Below, piece after piece: positions 23,020 to 33,781 of a DNA stretch of 64,000 bases. The notes under the pieces were generated by a model. It was not told where the DNA came from. It ran no database searches and saw only the letters and a list, made by a program, of their open reading frames with translations. Position 1 is the stretch's first letter. Each line of letters starts with the position of its first letter. This DNA is from Cyathus striatus (lineage: Eukaryota > Basidiomycota > Agaricomycetes > Agaricales > Nidulariaceae). Both the position numbers and the translations under genes were made by a program. Location of the stretch: positions 3,534,001-3,598,000 of the forward strand of contig JAOVFP010000003.1 in NCBI GenBank assembly GCA_025738555.1, read 5' to 3'.

Positions 23020-23195
23020 TCGAAATTCAGACCCGTATAACCGTAAACTACCGTCTTCGGCCGTATATGGTACCGTACCGTATTTCTTCTACATAAAACT
23101 TACTTCAATACGGTACGGTTACGGAGTACCCGTACCCGTCACATGGCCGTAAGGTGTACGGCCGTACACCGTATACGGTACGGTGTACAGCCCTA
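23020..23195. mobile_element. Solo terminus of the hAT-like CCGTA element
   Basis: The segment ends GGTGTACAGCCCTA, the same terminal repeat that bounds the complete element at 50,085-51,458. It is packed with ACCGTA/TACGGT words. No partner end is present upstream and no 8-bp duplication is found, so this is a remnant. Confidence 0.7.
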
Positions 23196-24750
23196 GCTGA
23201 TAATGACAGAGGACATTAATAGCAAACCTGTAGATTTTCTTGTTTGTTTGGCAATCAGACAGCATGGTCTTCAATTTATCTCGTATGCGTGCTATAAATA
23301 TTATGAAGGCCCATGTGGAATGACCACGAGACCAGTGGAAGAACCAATAGAAGACTTCCTGCAAGTGTTGCTTCCTTGCTCAAATCTGATAATCATGGGG
23401 AAAAGACGTGGAAGATGTCAAATGTGAGAATTCCCTATAAATTAGGCGAGAGAGGCAAACACCAATTGATGAAAGATAAGACGAAAATATAAGCCATTTT
23501 CATAATTCATGCAAGAAGCGCAGGCACGTTACAACATTCATGACGCACGCTGGTGTATGTCCCCTACTATAGTTTACTTATTATATCCCATAAAACTATG
23601 CTTTGGGCCTAGGCAACGAAAACAGGTTTATTTCATTAATTAAAAGTACAATAGATGTTTGAGTCGGAAGTGCTATTCGAAGGTCAAAACGAAATTGAGG
23701 ATTGGTTGAAGAGTCGCCGGCGAAGAACTGAAAGCGCACGCGCGCGTAGCGGCGTACGTATCTGATGGTGCGACTAACTGTTTTCTTACATAATGGATAC
23801 AAACGTTGAATCGCTTAGTCTGCCAACAACTGTCAACCTCGTGCTCGTCGTTCAATTTGCGTTTAATCTCAACGTCAACTTGCTCAACGATGCACATTTT
23901 CAGTACTCAGAATCCCAGCCAACCATGTGCGAGCGCATGTGAGCTCGGAGATCCCGTCTTTCTCTCTTTCTAATCCATCCACTCGGCTCAGCCTCGGACA
24001 CTGGAATATAGCGTCGGGGCGTTTGTCCACTCTCTTGTTCTCAGCTCAAAGTTCTGCACGGCGCTAGTAGAACCGCACTTGCCTCCTCCCCCCATTACCT
24101 GTCGGAGCTCGACGTGTATGCGCCATCATTTGAAGTAACGAGAGTAGAGGGAGTATGCCCAGGCTTAGTCCATTTGGGGTTAAGATGGAGCTTATGGTCA
24201 AACTCCATTGCTATTAGGTACGTCCTTCTGCTGCCTTCCATTGCAATCTATAACCGCTATCTCCCAGCTCCCCTCACCCTCAGGCCTCTACGCTTTCTTC
24301 GTGACAAAACCATCACAGTCCAAGTTGCAATGTCTCGCCTCCCGGAGTCCTCTCTGTTTCAACCCTCGGCACGTTGCATATCGACACCTGCGCAGGGGCG
24401 TGAAAGATTGGGAGACGCTTGGGCAAAAGAATTACGTGGCTTTAAAGTTCGACAAGCTGGAGCGGATGCAAGACTGGTACAGACGCAATACCGCACATTT
24501 GCGTACAAATTAACCCAATATCAGCCGGAAATGTAACGGGCCATGCGAATGGTGCACCACTTAATCCTTCACGTTCTTTGGTCATCGTCTCAAGCACTCT
24601 TCCGAGTCCCGACTCTCGTTTTCTCGTGATAGTTCGACACTCCCTTGTCACCTTGCATTCCTTACATCCCTCTAACCCACCAGAAGAAGCACGGCTGGCA
24701 CTGGCCATAACGATAATGCTGTCCCCAGTGCATGATCCTCCAATGGGACG
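23196..24750. other. Region without a supported gene
   Basis: Open frames of up to 140 codons around 24,114-24,536 overlap each other in different frames and show no recognisable family. CpG is frequent here, unlike in the gypsy region. I see no repeat that recurs elsewhere in the window. Confidence 0.4.
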
Positions 24751-24751
24751 G

Positions 24752-25035
24752 AGAATGAACGCACCAAGTCAACGTTACATGACTCTGGGTGTGACTATGA
24801 TGTATGTATATTTCTACTCTTTAACTTGTCATACTGATTTGCTTTCTTTTTGTTATGGTAGATGCTCGACGCCCTTTCCTGCAGTTGACGATGGGCGGCT
24901 TTTCGTTGCTTACTTTTGGCCTTGCACGAGCGCCACACCAGGGCACAACCACATATACAGCGAGACAACGCGAAGCAAGTGAACTTTATCAAGGAGTCGA
25001 GAAATGTCGCTATCGTCGCTGTCAGTATGGAAAGG
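24752..25035 (+). repeat. Dispersed gene-like repeat, copy 1
   Basis: The segment is homologous to the minus strand of 63,999-63,735: both read GGG(A/G)CGGAGAATGAA-like sequence, GACTCTGGGT, ATGATGTATGT, and later GACAACGCG and TTTATCAAGGAG. Both share a potential intron (GTATGTATATT...TATGGTAG). Copy 2 keeps a reading frame MFDAFVCNP...QVDFIKEPRDV, whereas copy 1 has a TGA in the equivalent place. It is probably a decayed small gene family of unknown function. Confidence 0.6.
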
Positions 25036-25774
25036 TCGGGAGAGACTTCCCAAGCACTGGTTCCAAGCGAGCTTGCACCATTGGCAGCTAACGCCCTGCG
25101 TCTCTATTGAGGAGCGGGGATGAATTGCTTTGCTAGAACTTTGGCGGGTCAGTCTGTCCTTCCGTTACCCAATGTTTACTTAACTCATCAACAGCTATGC
25201 GTTATACCTGCACACGAGATCACGCCTCTAGGCCCTCCTGAAACACCTTGTTAACGTGTTTACATTTGCTATTACTGCCAGCACTAGCAGCGTGTTCCTG
25301 CTCCATGTCATACCGAAATAGTTCAAGTGCTAGCCAGGATACCACCTTCCTTCCTCGTTGGCTTGTGCTCTGCACGTGCGATGGATACCAGTCGGAGATC
25401 TGCCAGTGCTTCTCATATGCACAGCGTCCTTAATCCCACCTGCTCGAGGTGACACGCCACTGAAGACTGCACTGAAGACTAGCCGTTCTATACGTCGATG
25501 TAAGCGCGAATAATCCCCTGGATGGGTATATTCACGTGCAAGTTGACATAACGAACGTCTTTTGGAGCTATTATCGATGGCAAAACATGCGGTGTATGAA
25601 CACGCATGAGATAGTCCCGCCGGCAGGATTAAAGTTTGGTTCTCTTCATGTTCGAGATTTATGTGGGAATCAAGTTGGGTGGAGAGTTCGAAGAAGCCCA
25701 GGGTTGCTAGTCCCTCTACGATGCCAGTGTTAGCTGGGTGAGTGAGACAAGGGGAATTTTGTAACGTGCCAGCT

Positions 25775-25990
25775 GCTCCGAGTTGACTGCGAGAAATGCT
25801 ATGCGAGTCTGATTTGAGGTGAAGAGAGGTGGTTCCGGTTTAGGTGGTCGTGACGTGTAGCGACGAGCTGTGAGTGTTTAGGGTGTATTGGCCATGAACA
25901 AGATTGGAATGTGAAGCGTTTGTTGAGCTTGTTAGTGCTCGTAATGAAGACATACGAGGGAGAGCGAGACGCGTCCGCGATGGTTTATAG
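25775..25990 (-). repeat. Inverted 5' fragment of unknown family X
   Basis: The minus strand shares CTCCCTCGTATGTC, TACGAGCACTAACAAGC and TCAAATCAGACTCGCATAGC with the plus strand at 30,140-30,380. This is the promoter and first-exon region of family X. The rest of the gene is missing. Confidence 0.65.
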
Positions 25991-26084
25991 TTGGAAAGTA
26001 ATCAGGTGCACCTTCTCGTGCTGTAATTGATGGTGTAATACAGGAATTAATAGTAAACTATATCTCAGTTCTAACGATGCTCAC

Positions 26085-26501
26085 AGGGCTCATATTGCAC
26101 TTCCAAAAACGTTCCGTGCGTCCCTTCCCTTCCTCCTCCTTTTTTCCTTGTTCTAACTCAATCCATAACAGGCCTTAGGAAAGAGAGCACTCTAATCATC
26201 TTCACATCAGGCCTTTCCCTCGTCCCTCTCTCAACTGCACCACATTACTGCGCGACCAAAGCCGCGCTGTACAGTTTCAGTGTCCTTCTGCGTGATGCAT
26301 CCTGCGAGCGGGAGTAAGGTCAGGGTGGCCTTTCTCCCTCCTTTTCTCGTGCTAATACATATAATAAACAGCTTATGGAACGACGGAAAGGCTGTCAAAG
26401 TACAGGATGTCCCCTCTCTTGAGAAATCGAAGAATTTGTTGGAACGCTTTGGGGGGAGGGAGAAGGAGTTGACACGAGCTAGACTTTCAGGGGGGCGATA
26501 G
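26085..26501 (+). pseudogene. Short-chain dehydrogenase fragment
   Basis: The segment matches the 3' half of the SDR gene at 28,652-29,740. It shares the exon end CTTCCAAAAACGTTCC before a GTGCGTCC donor, then GKESTLIIFTSGLSLVPLS, the active-site motif YCATKAAL (Tyr and Lys) and a last-exon relic. A TAA in the frame (about 26,314) and frameshifts break it. The N-terminal nucleotide-binding half is absent. Confidence 0.7.
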
Positions 26502-26592
26502 ATATTGACGTTTCACGGAATGTTGTCGCTTAAAAAGTACAATGATATCCTACATACAACCGTACACATCCAAGTTGCAACTACAACTACAA

Positions 26593-28098
26593 CTACACCC
26601 CCTCCCGATTTTTAGCCCACCACAAAGCTCCCTCCTTCAACCCATACATCCCCACCCTTTCCTTCACCATCTCCTCACTCCAACTCGGCAAAACCCCATC
26701 AAGCTCCCGATCAACACCCACAACCTCCCTCCTCAACGCCCGGACATACTCCTCATCCTCACCAAGAATACTCGGATTCTCCCCTTTCCTTCTCTCTTCC
26801 ATCTTCTTCCATCGTTCTTGTTCGAATACGAGGCGTTGCTCTATGGAAGGGGGATACATAGAAAGTTCGGGAAATGACCAGGCGAATGCGAGCCATGTGG
26901 AGATGAGATCTGCTGTTATGAAGGGCGTGTAAGAGTGTGCTGCGCCTATGAATGATAGTGTTGGGTTGTATGTGTATAGGATTAGGCGGTGGAGGTTTGG
27001 GATGCGGGCGGGGGAGGGTGCCAGGGAGGGTATTAGTGGGACTAGTTCTTCTTTTGTTGTTGCTGTTGAAGGGGAAGAAGGGCGGGGAAGGAGATAGATA
27101 AATTTCAGAGAGGGACAGTATCCCGTTCCTACCAGCACATAATCCACCCCCTCTAACACTCTACCGTCTTCAAGGTACGCAGATACGTGTCCGGAGGGTG
27201 TATATTCGTACCGCACCACGGGGGATACTTTATGTATACGCGCGTCGGGGAGGGATTTGAATAGGAACCATGGCTCTCGCCATTGGGATTGGTATATTGG
27301 TGCGTGGGCTACCGGGGTGAGGTGTGCTGCGACGTCGTTTGAGGAGTTTTCATTTCCTATTATTAGGATTTTCTATTTGAAATGGTTAGTTTTGTGAAGT
27401 TGTGAGGAAAGGAAGAGGGATGAGAACGTACCTTCCCCTCGTACCCCTCCGCCCCGCGCCACTCTTTCGCGTGTTTGGCTACCCCCTTTTCACAGAGTAT
27501 ATCGAGCCCAGGTGTGGATGGCCACACGGGATTATCATACCACCCCACAGCAACGACCACCACATCCCAATGCTCCTCCCTCTCTTCTCCCTGCTTGCCA
27601 TTACCCCAGTCCCGTAAAACACAACCTCAGTATTGAGCTTAATCTTTCCTGAAGCTACAAACGGCGCAGCGAACATGCGGAGATATTCATGTGTCTCTTG
27701 AAGCGTTGAGAAGGGCTGGTTGGGGGAATTCGGGGGAGTGGGGAACGGTGGGTAAGAGGTGAAGGAGAGGAAGGTGGGGAGAACGTTCCCTGTTAGGTTT
27801 GGGTAGGCAGGGGAGGGCCAGCGTGGGGTCGCTGTTTCTTTGGTAGGATCATCGAGGTACCTGTAATCTGTGTTAGTAGTGTGAAGGATGTATTAGAGGG
27901 AAAGAGGGAGGAAGGGAGGGAAAGGAGAAAGACGTACCATACTCCACCGACATCGTCTCTCCTCTCTACCAGCTCGACATGCGAGAAATCCCCGTGCTGG
28001 ATGAGGTTGCGGAGTGCAACTAGTCCAGCTGGTCCACCCCCTATTATGAGTATGCGTTGTGGGCGCGGGAGGGGGGTGAGTGGTTCAAGGGATCCCAT
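26593..28098 (-). pseudogene. Flavin monooxygenase-like gene, frameshifted
   Basis: Three exons (28098-27938, 27860-27432, 27372-26593) give a protein like the intact gene at 59,129. The FAD-binding Rossmann motif is ILIIGGGPAGLVALRNL, ending at ERRDDVGGVWY. The middle part is WYDNPVWPSTPGLDIL and the second nucleotide-binding segment is ILIIGNENSSND. The C-terminal half is Trp/Pro-rich. Such enzymes oxygenate soft nucleophiles or ketones with FAD and NADPH. After LNTE about 37 bases of the paralogue are missing and the frame shifts before VLRDWGNG, so the gene is probably broken. A 35-base intron would repair it but is shorter than normal. The decayed SDR gene lies directly upstream in the same orientation. 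Confidence 0.7.
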
Positions 28099-28651
28099 GA
28101 TTTCGATGGGTAGATGGAACAGACGGATCGATTTTTGTTCGTTGGGTTTACAAAGGGGGGTTAAAGAGACCAGATAACCAGTTCCCTAGGTATAAAGTAG
28201 GCCCAGAGTTCGAGGTTCGAGCCAGCACACCATGCTTGCAACGATGTTATATATATCTTGCACAATGATTGTCTTCCTTCCAAGCCATATGGATTGAGTC
28301 TCCCGGATCGTAGAATCGCATTGCCTCGGGTGCACAAGGGGGGTGATAGGAACAGTTAGGAAGAGAGTGGAAGGAAAAAAGACGTGAAAAGGCGCAATTG
28401 GGTTGGTGGCAATCGGAAGAATGTCATCAACAGTCCAGGCGGGACGGAATACGTGGTTGACTAACCCTAATGTTGGGTTGGGTTTGGTCATTCTAACCTC
28501 TCTGTAGTGGGCTAAAAGCGGTACCAAGGAAGTTGTAACTTGAGCTTGAATACTTGAATATATAGTAGGATATCATTGCTCTTTCTAAACGATAACATTC
28601 CGTGATACGTCAACAAGCTTATACCACCGTCCCTCACTCTTCCTTCTCCTC

Positions 28652-29740
28652 TCACCTACCAGTAAGTCTAGCCCGTGCCAACTCCTCCTTCACCCCCTCC
28701 CCAAAGCGCTCCCACCAGCCCTTCGAATTTCCAATAGGTATGTTCTCCTCCACCGACAGGAGGGGGGGCATAACCTGCCGAACAAACTCCTCCAGGGACA
28801 TCCAGTGCTTCGATAGCCTCTCCGTCGTTCCATACGCTGTTTACCATACGTATTAGTACGGAAAGTGAGGGAGGGAAGGGGGGCGTACGATCATGCAACT
28901 CTGATTCAACCAGCCTATCCAATCAATCCGTTAACACACGCTCGAAAACGACAAAGGAAGGAAGGAAAAGGAGGACATACGGCGGATATACCTCAACCAC
29001 CCTCACCCTACTCCCACTCGCACGAAGCATCGCGCGGAGGGACACTGTGAAACTGTGCAGCGCGGCTTTTGTCGCACAGTAATTCGGTACTGTTGGGAGA
29101 GGGACGAGGGCGAGGCCTGATGTGATCATGATTACGGTGCTTTCTTTTCCTTCAGCCTGTTGTAGATCGAGTTAGCGACGAGAGGGAGGGGAGGATGGGA
29201 GTGGGCGCACGAAACGTTTTTGGAAGCGTGGTAAGATACATGTGAGCATCGTTAGAACTGAGGTATAGTTCACTGTTAATTCCTGTATCACATCTATATG
29301 ACTATCAGTACTTGATCAAGCAGGACGAAACGACGTACGTATTCTCCATCTTAACACTCTCCGGCTTCGAAAAATCAAACTGGTACTGTATCCCTGCATT
29401 GAAAATCACCGCGTCCAATTGTATACCTCGTCAACACACTTCTAATGACACCCACCCTCAAAACGACTTCAACAACCCACCTCGGGATACGACTCAAGAA
29501 TCCCCTCAACCTCTCCATGCAACCCATCCAAATTACCCAAATCCAAACGACGCGTCTCGAGCCCCTTCTCCCCGAGCTCTGCGAGTCGCTCAACACACCG
29601 ACCGGATGCGATGACTTGGGGCTTGTGTGGGAGGGCAGAGAGGGCTAGTGCGAGTGCGCGCACTATACCTGATGTTGAGCCTGTTATGAGGATTGAGCGA
29701 GAGGTGGATAGGCCTGGAATTGGAGGAGCTGGTTGAGATG
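28652..29740 (-). pseudogene. Short-chain dehydrogenase/reductase, decayed
   Basis: The reading starts near 29,740 (PGLSTSRSILITGSTSGI), with RLDLGNLDGLHGEVE and FNAGIQYQF before the catalytic region. Exon 29156-28981 has TSGLALVPLPTVPNYCATKAALHSF, with the Tyr-x3-Lys pair of classical SDRs. Short exon 28914-28889 gives LVESELHD, and exon 28836-28652 gives YGTTERLSKHWMSLEEF to the TGA. The family reduces or oxidises small carbonyl or alcohol substrates with NAD(P)H. Signs of decay: no ATG in the expected place, GIV instead of GIG in the cofactor loop, and a missing acceptor before FNAG. Intron-exon homology to the fragment at 26,085 supports the model. Confidence 0.65.
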
Positions 29741-30139
29741 GGGCTTGGGAGGGTGAGAGGGTTGGATGCGTGGGGGTCTATGAGAACCTGAGGCCTATGA
29801 GAATCGATCGGTACATTGGGTCGCGGTGACGCATGGATTCAGGTGTCCATGAGAATGTAAAGATAAGTTGTTATCTTCTTCTCTTTCCTACTGGCAGCAT
29901 GAAAATATGGCCTGAGTTGAAGGAGGTAAGTAGCGTTCTGGTTGGTTCTGGCAGGACGAGCTTACCGGTACCGCTGGACATTCAGGCCTCAGGATAGGCT
30001 AAACGAGTGGATCTAGCAGGCGTGTCTGCGGAGTGGAGGTGGCCATCTATCGAGGATGGTGGAGTCAAATCAGTTCTTGCAGATGAATCGCTGGATGGGT
30101 GGCGGCAGTAGTCGATTGAAAATTAGCCGCCGGCTGCCA

Positions 30140-31030
30140 AGCTCCGCTCTCCCTCGTATGTCCATTGTCTTCACTACGAGCACTAACAAGCACTAACAAA
30201 CGCGCTCGCCTCTCGCTTCAGATCCCACACTCATTCATCTCGCTCCTTTTCTTAAAAACACAACGCAATGGCCATCAACCACCAGAGCTCTCGCCCAAAC
30301 ACATACGGCGCGTCATAACCACCTAACCCAGACCCTTCTTCACTTCAAATCAGACTCGCATAGCATTTCTCACAGCAGCTAGTACGTCGCACCTTCCCCC
30401 TTTCTCCACTCACCCAACTAACGTTGACATTGTAGCAGGGCTAGTAACTCTGGGCTTCTTCGAATCCTCCACCCAAGATTCCCCTGGCACAAACCTCGAA
30501 CATGAAGAGACATAAGTGGATACCGTGCCTCAGGATCTCAGTCCATCCCTACTCAAAATTCACGAGCTTCTTTAGCTGGATCAATTTCGAATACCATGAC
30601 CTATACGTTGAAAGAGGCATTGCCATATTCAAATGGATTCTGAAGCCTATTTTCGAAGACATATTTGCCTTCTACGCCAACAGGGAGGACTTCATAATTT
30701 CGAGTTAACGGACGAATTAATTACCTCCAGACCCTCCCGCCTTATGAGCTCTTCTATTGTCTACAGTTCGTGTGCTGTGCTGTAATTGAGAATGGTTCAG
30801 AACATGTTAGGATTCACTCTAAAGCGCTGGAGGTTCAGGATCAGACGAGAATAGACATGACGCGGAGGTTACTTGTTTATATGTTATTTTTATGGGAGAA
30901 GTCGTTGGAATCGACGAAGGGGCCAGAGTGGTGGAAGCATGTACAGAAATCGGCGATACGATTGGAGAGGCCACCTGGGTCAGCGGGGCACATCATTATC
31001 TTAATAGATGACCCATTGCCCAGTAGTTGA
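30140..31030 (+). pseudogene. Unknown family X, copy 1
   Basis: This copy aligns with 61,140-61,540 and, in its 5' part, with the minus strand at 25,990-25,775. Shared pieces are the SDSHSISH region with a GT...TAGCAG intron (about 30,381-30,438), FFESSTQDSP/FFKLSTQHDS and NLEHEE. The last open stretch (about 30,715-31,029) reads PPYELFYCLQFVCCAVIENG...KGPEWWKHVQ. The frame shifts several times, so the copy is probably dead or the exon structure is not understood. No domain is recognised. Confidence 0.45.
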
Positions 31031-32035
31031 CTGAAGAGAAGTATGCTTAGCTGGTACTTCTAAATCATAGTGAAGATAAATTCTAATTGCGTCTTTGGCA
31101 TCCTCAGACCCACGACATACTAGACGCGCTATCTTGCGACATCATCTCCACTCAAAACCTCCACAAAACCCAGCAAAATCAACCATAAAAGACCTCTTAA
31201 GCCTGTCCAAAACATCCGCCGCTTTCCCCGTCTCAAATTCTCCAGCAACATCCAACATCGACCCATGCTGTTTCAAAATCATAACTTCAGCCCTCTCCCA
31301 CCTATTCAACTTGCCCATTTCCTCAGGCGAAATCTTCGCCGCGCTTTCCAACGACATCTGAAAACAACAATCTCCTTCCCGTTCGGTGAGAACTTCGCCT
31401 CGATGAGTTCAAATATACGTTCATCCTCAGCCTTCAACTTCCATCACCTCCTTTCCCCTCGCGCACCTAAAATTTCATGTGGCTTTCAGATAATCCAACA
31501 TGACCTCTGGACTACATATCTCATCTGGAGGACTCTTGAAAAATACACAGCGGAGGGCAAAGAGTCCCAAGAGCGAATTGGATATTCTCGCTCTGTGTAC
31601 GGCTGAAGTCCTGCTTTTTTGCCACGCGATGAGGAAGAGGAGGAATTAGTACGACGACTTGTTAGAGCGATGCGGTATAAGCTAGTAAGTATATACGATT
31701 TCGGAGTAGTGTTGGTTTGACGTACCTTGTGTTCAAATATATATCACTGATATCGGTTTCCCCGCTGTGTCATTCATATCTTTTCTTCGGGACAATAAAG
31801 GGATCGAGGATGAACTTGACTTGGATTCCTTATTTAATATTCCTACGCAGAGAAGAATGTAATAGACGAGCTCGCACGCTGTTAGTAGGTGTCCATTGAC
31901 TCCGAATTCTTGGAGTTGCGATACGATAACTGAATGTGTTAGAGGTGCGTTGCAGATTCCCAAAAGTTTTGGACAAGGATAGAAGTGATCCAGACGCGAT
32001 TATGTTGTGTTTCAGGGCTTCGGTTTACTTATGGG
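31031..32035. other. Region with a weak minus-strand frame only
   Basis: On the minus strand 31,450-31,145 reads ERIFELIEAKFSPNGKEIVVF and then a helical tail (PEEMGKLNRWERAEVMIL). This looks like the end of a small gene, but nothing else supports it. From about 31,960 the sequence is the conserved upstream region of the family A genes. Confidence 0.3.
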
Positions 32036-32396
32036 TAGTGCTGCCGCTCACACTGCAGTACTGTGTAGTGACTGTGACTGCACTGCAAGATTTCAAACTC
32101 AGTCACACTGCACAGTGTGATGCGGTCCCTGTGAAGCACTGTGAAGTTCCCCGCGCTGAATTGTTAAGCACTTGTTTGTTTCCACTCGTCAGCGCTCCAG
32201 AGCGCTTCAATCTGTCCCTTAACAATTAGATAAATAATGGGACCCTTCTTTTTCCTAAAGTGGTAATTTAGAGAGAGCGCCTTCTGAGCGCCGTCACTTC
32301 ACAGTGCTTCATGGCACACTGTGCCAACTGTGAAGCTTGTCACAGTACGTAAATTTTCGCTTCACTGTCACTTTACTGCACTCTGCGGCAGCACTA
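32036..32396. mobile_element. 361-bp MITE, TAGTGCTGCCGC family
   Basis: Perfect 12-bp ends TAGTGCTGCCGC...GCGGCAGCACTA are flanked by CTTATGGG at 32028-32035 and 32397-32404. The empty site is preserved upstream of the family A gene at 38,713 (TTTATTTATGGGTGATTG). The interior carries CACTGTG/CACAGTG words near both ends. It sits in the promoter region of family A gene 1. Confidence 0.95.
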
Positions 32397-32559
32397 CTTA
32401 TGGGTGATTGTGGGTCCAGTGACATTGATAGTAGTGTCAGGGCTCAGAGCGGAGTGCGAGCCGCGCTTGCGTGGCTGGTTGGCAAGCGTCGGGGTTGGAA
32501 TTCGAATTTCGAACTTCGATGGCCACTGAAGCTGAATTTGTTGGGACCAACCTTCAGCA

Positions 32560-33540
32560 ATGTCCACAGCACTTCGGCCATTGTCGCGGTCGCGCACTAT
32601 GTTGAGCTCTTATACCCGTGCTTTCCCCTCCTCTTTCACCCGCCATCCCTTCTACCGAAAACAAACAAACAAACTGGCCGCTCTCTCATCTACTTCACGA
32701 AAATACACGAACCACGAACAACCTTCTCCAGGTACACCACCACCACCACCACCACCACCACCACCTCGCAGCAAGTTTCGAGTTGTGCGCATACTGCGCC
32801 TGTGCCTCGCATATTTGTCGCGACCACTACCACCACCTCGCAACAAGTTCATGTACATACTGCGCCTGGGCCTCGGATATTTTCCACCGCCGCCACCACC
32901 ACCACCTGGCAACAAGTTCTCATACATAATGCGCCAGGTCCTCACATATTCGGCGGTCAGTGTATGGAGGACTATCCTCCTCACTGCTCTTAGTACTATG
33001 CTCGTCAATGGATTTCCCGGACTTGGACGATTCTTAAAACCGCAGCAGCACCACCTCAGTCTGCGGAGGTTCATCCTTGACGATCAACCTGACGACCAAA
33101 CCTTCGCAGATATGAGCAGATTCTTCGAAGCTCTTCATGAGTTCCTCAACGTGATTATGGGAAAGAAGAAATATAATACCGACCCTACCTGGGAGCAGCT
33201 CCAGAAGAACTGGGAGAGGACAGGGAAGACCATTGTGAGTAGCTTGGTGTATATGGATACTATGCAGGCATTGGCATTGTCGGAGGAGGAGGTGGATGCA
33301 TTGGAGAGTAGGATGAGGGCGAAGGTCATTATTATGCGTGAGAGTGAGAGGTTGGTTGTGGAGCTCAAGTCGTTGGAGAAGGAGGGGGCTGCGAAGAAGC
33401 GGAAGATACTGACGGAATTCTTTTCCAGGATGGTGGAGGTTACGAATTTGGATATCGGTGGGGAAGAGGAGGGGATAGTTTTTAACACGCGGAATCGCAT
33501 AAACCCAGCCTTACATAATGAGTCGCTCGAATATAAATAG
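32560..33540 (+). CDS. Family A protein 1 (predicted mitochondrial leader, Pro-rich insert)
   Basis: This is a 326-residue protein without introns. Residues 1-48 (MSTALRPLSRSRTMLSSYTR...STSRKY) are Arg/Ser/Thr-rich without acidic residues, like a mitochondrial targeting leader. Residues 59-125 contain polyproline runs alternating with (R/G)NKF-x-YI-type segments, three copies of a roughly 27-residue unit. A hydrophobic stretch (about 131-150) may span a membrane. The rest is helical and charged, with the family hallmarks TDPTWEQLQKNW and ALSEEEVDALESRMRAKV. The C-terminus (IVFNTRNRINPAL) is read from what is 3' untranslated sequence in the paralogues, so a deletion has extended it. Function is unknown. 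It lies 240 bases upstream of F-box-like gene B. Confidence 0.75.
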   Translation: MSTALRPLSRSRTMLSSYTRAFPSSFTRHPFYRKQTNKLAALSSTSRKYTNHEQPSPGTPPPPPPPPPPRSKFRVVRILRLCLAYLSRPLPPPRNKFMYILRLGLGYFPPPPPPPPGNKFSYIMRQVLTYSAVSVWRTILLTALSTMLVNGFPGLGRFLKPQQHHLSLRRFILDDQPDDQTFADMSRFFEALHEFLNVIMGKKKYNTDPTWEQLQKNWERTGKTIVSSLVYMDTMQALALSEEEVDALESRMRAKVIIMRESERLVVELKSLEKEGAAKKRKILTEFFSRMVEVTNLDIGGEEEGIVFNTRNRINPALHNESLEYK

Positions 33541-33781
33541 CTGGCGCCTACAGTACGTGATACAAATGAAAAAGCAAATAGAGACACATACCTGTAGTCT
33601 GATAACAACAACTTAAAAGATTACGATCAACATCCTTGTCAACATCGTGAATGTACAGCACTGAGCAGTGTGCAACAACAAGTTAACAGCAATCGCAAAG
33701 CACTCGTCTATCTTGCGGTTATCAATATTCAAGTAAGCTCAGTTGATCCTCTTTTGTTCTTCCAGCTTATAGGTCTCAGAC

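Noticed and set aside
24114..24536. Possible 140-residue gene
   Set aside because: A second frame overlaps it, no intron or family support is seen and no paralogue occurs in the window.
27555..27625. 35-base mini-intron in the monooxygenase-like gene at 26,593
   Set aside because: It would restore the frame but is below the length of all other introns here; a deletion with frameshift relative to the paralogue is simpler.
32652..33074. Gly/Arg-rich minus-strand frame
   Set aside because: It is the complement of the proline repeats of family A protein 1.
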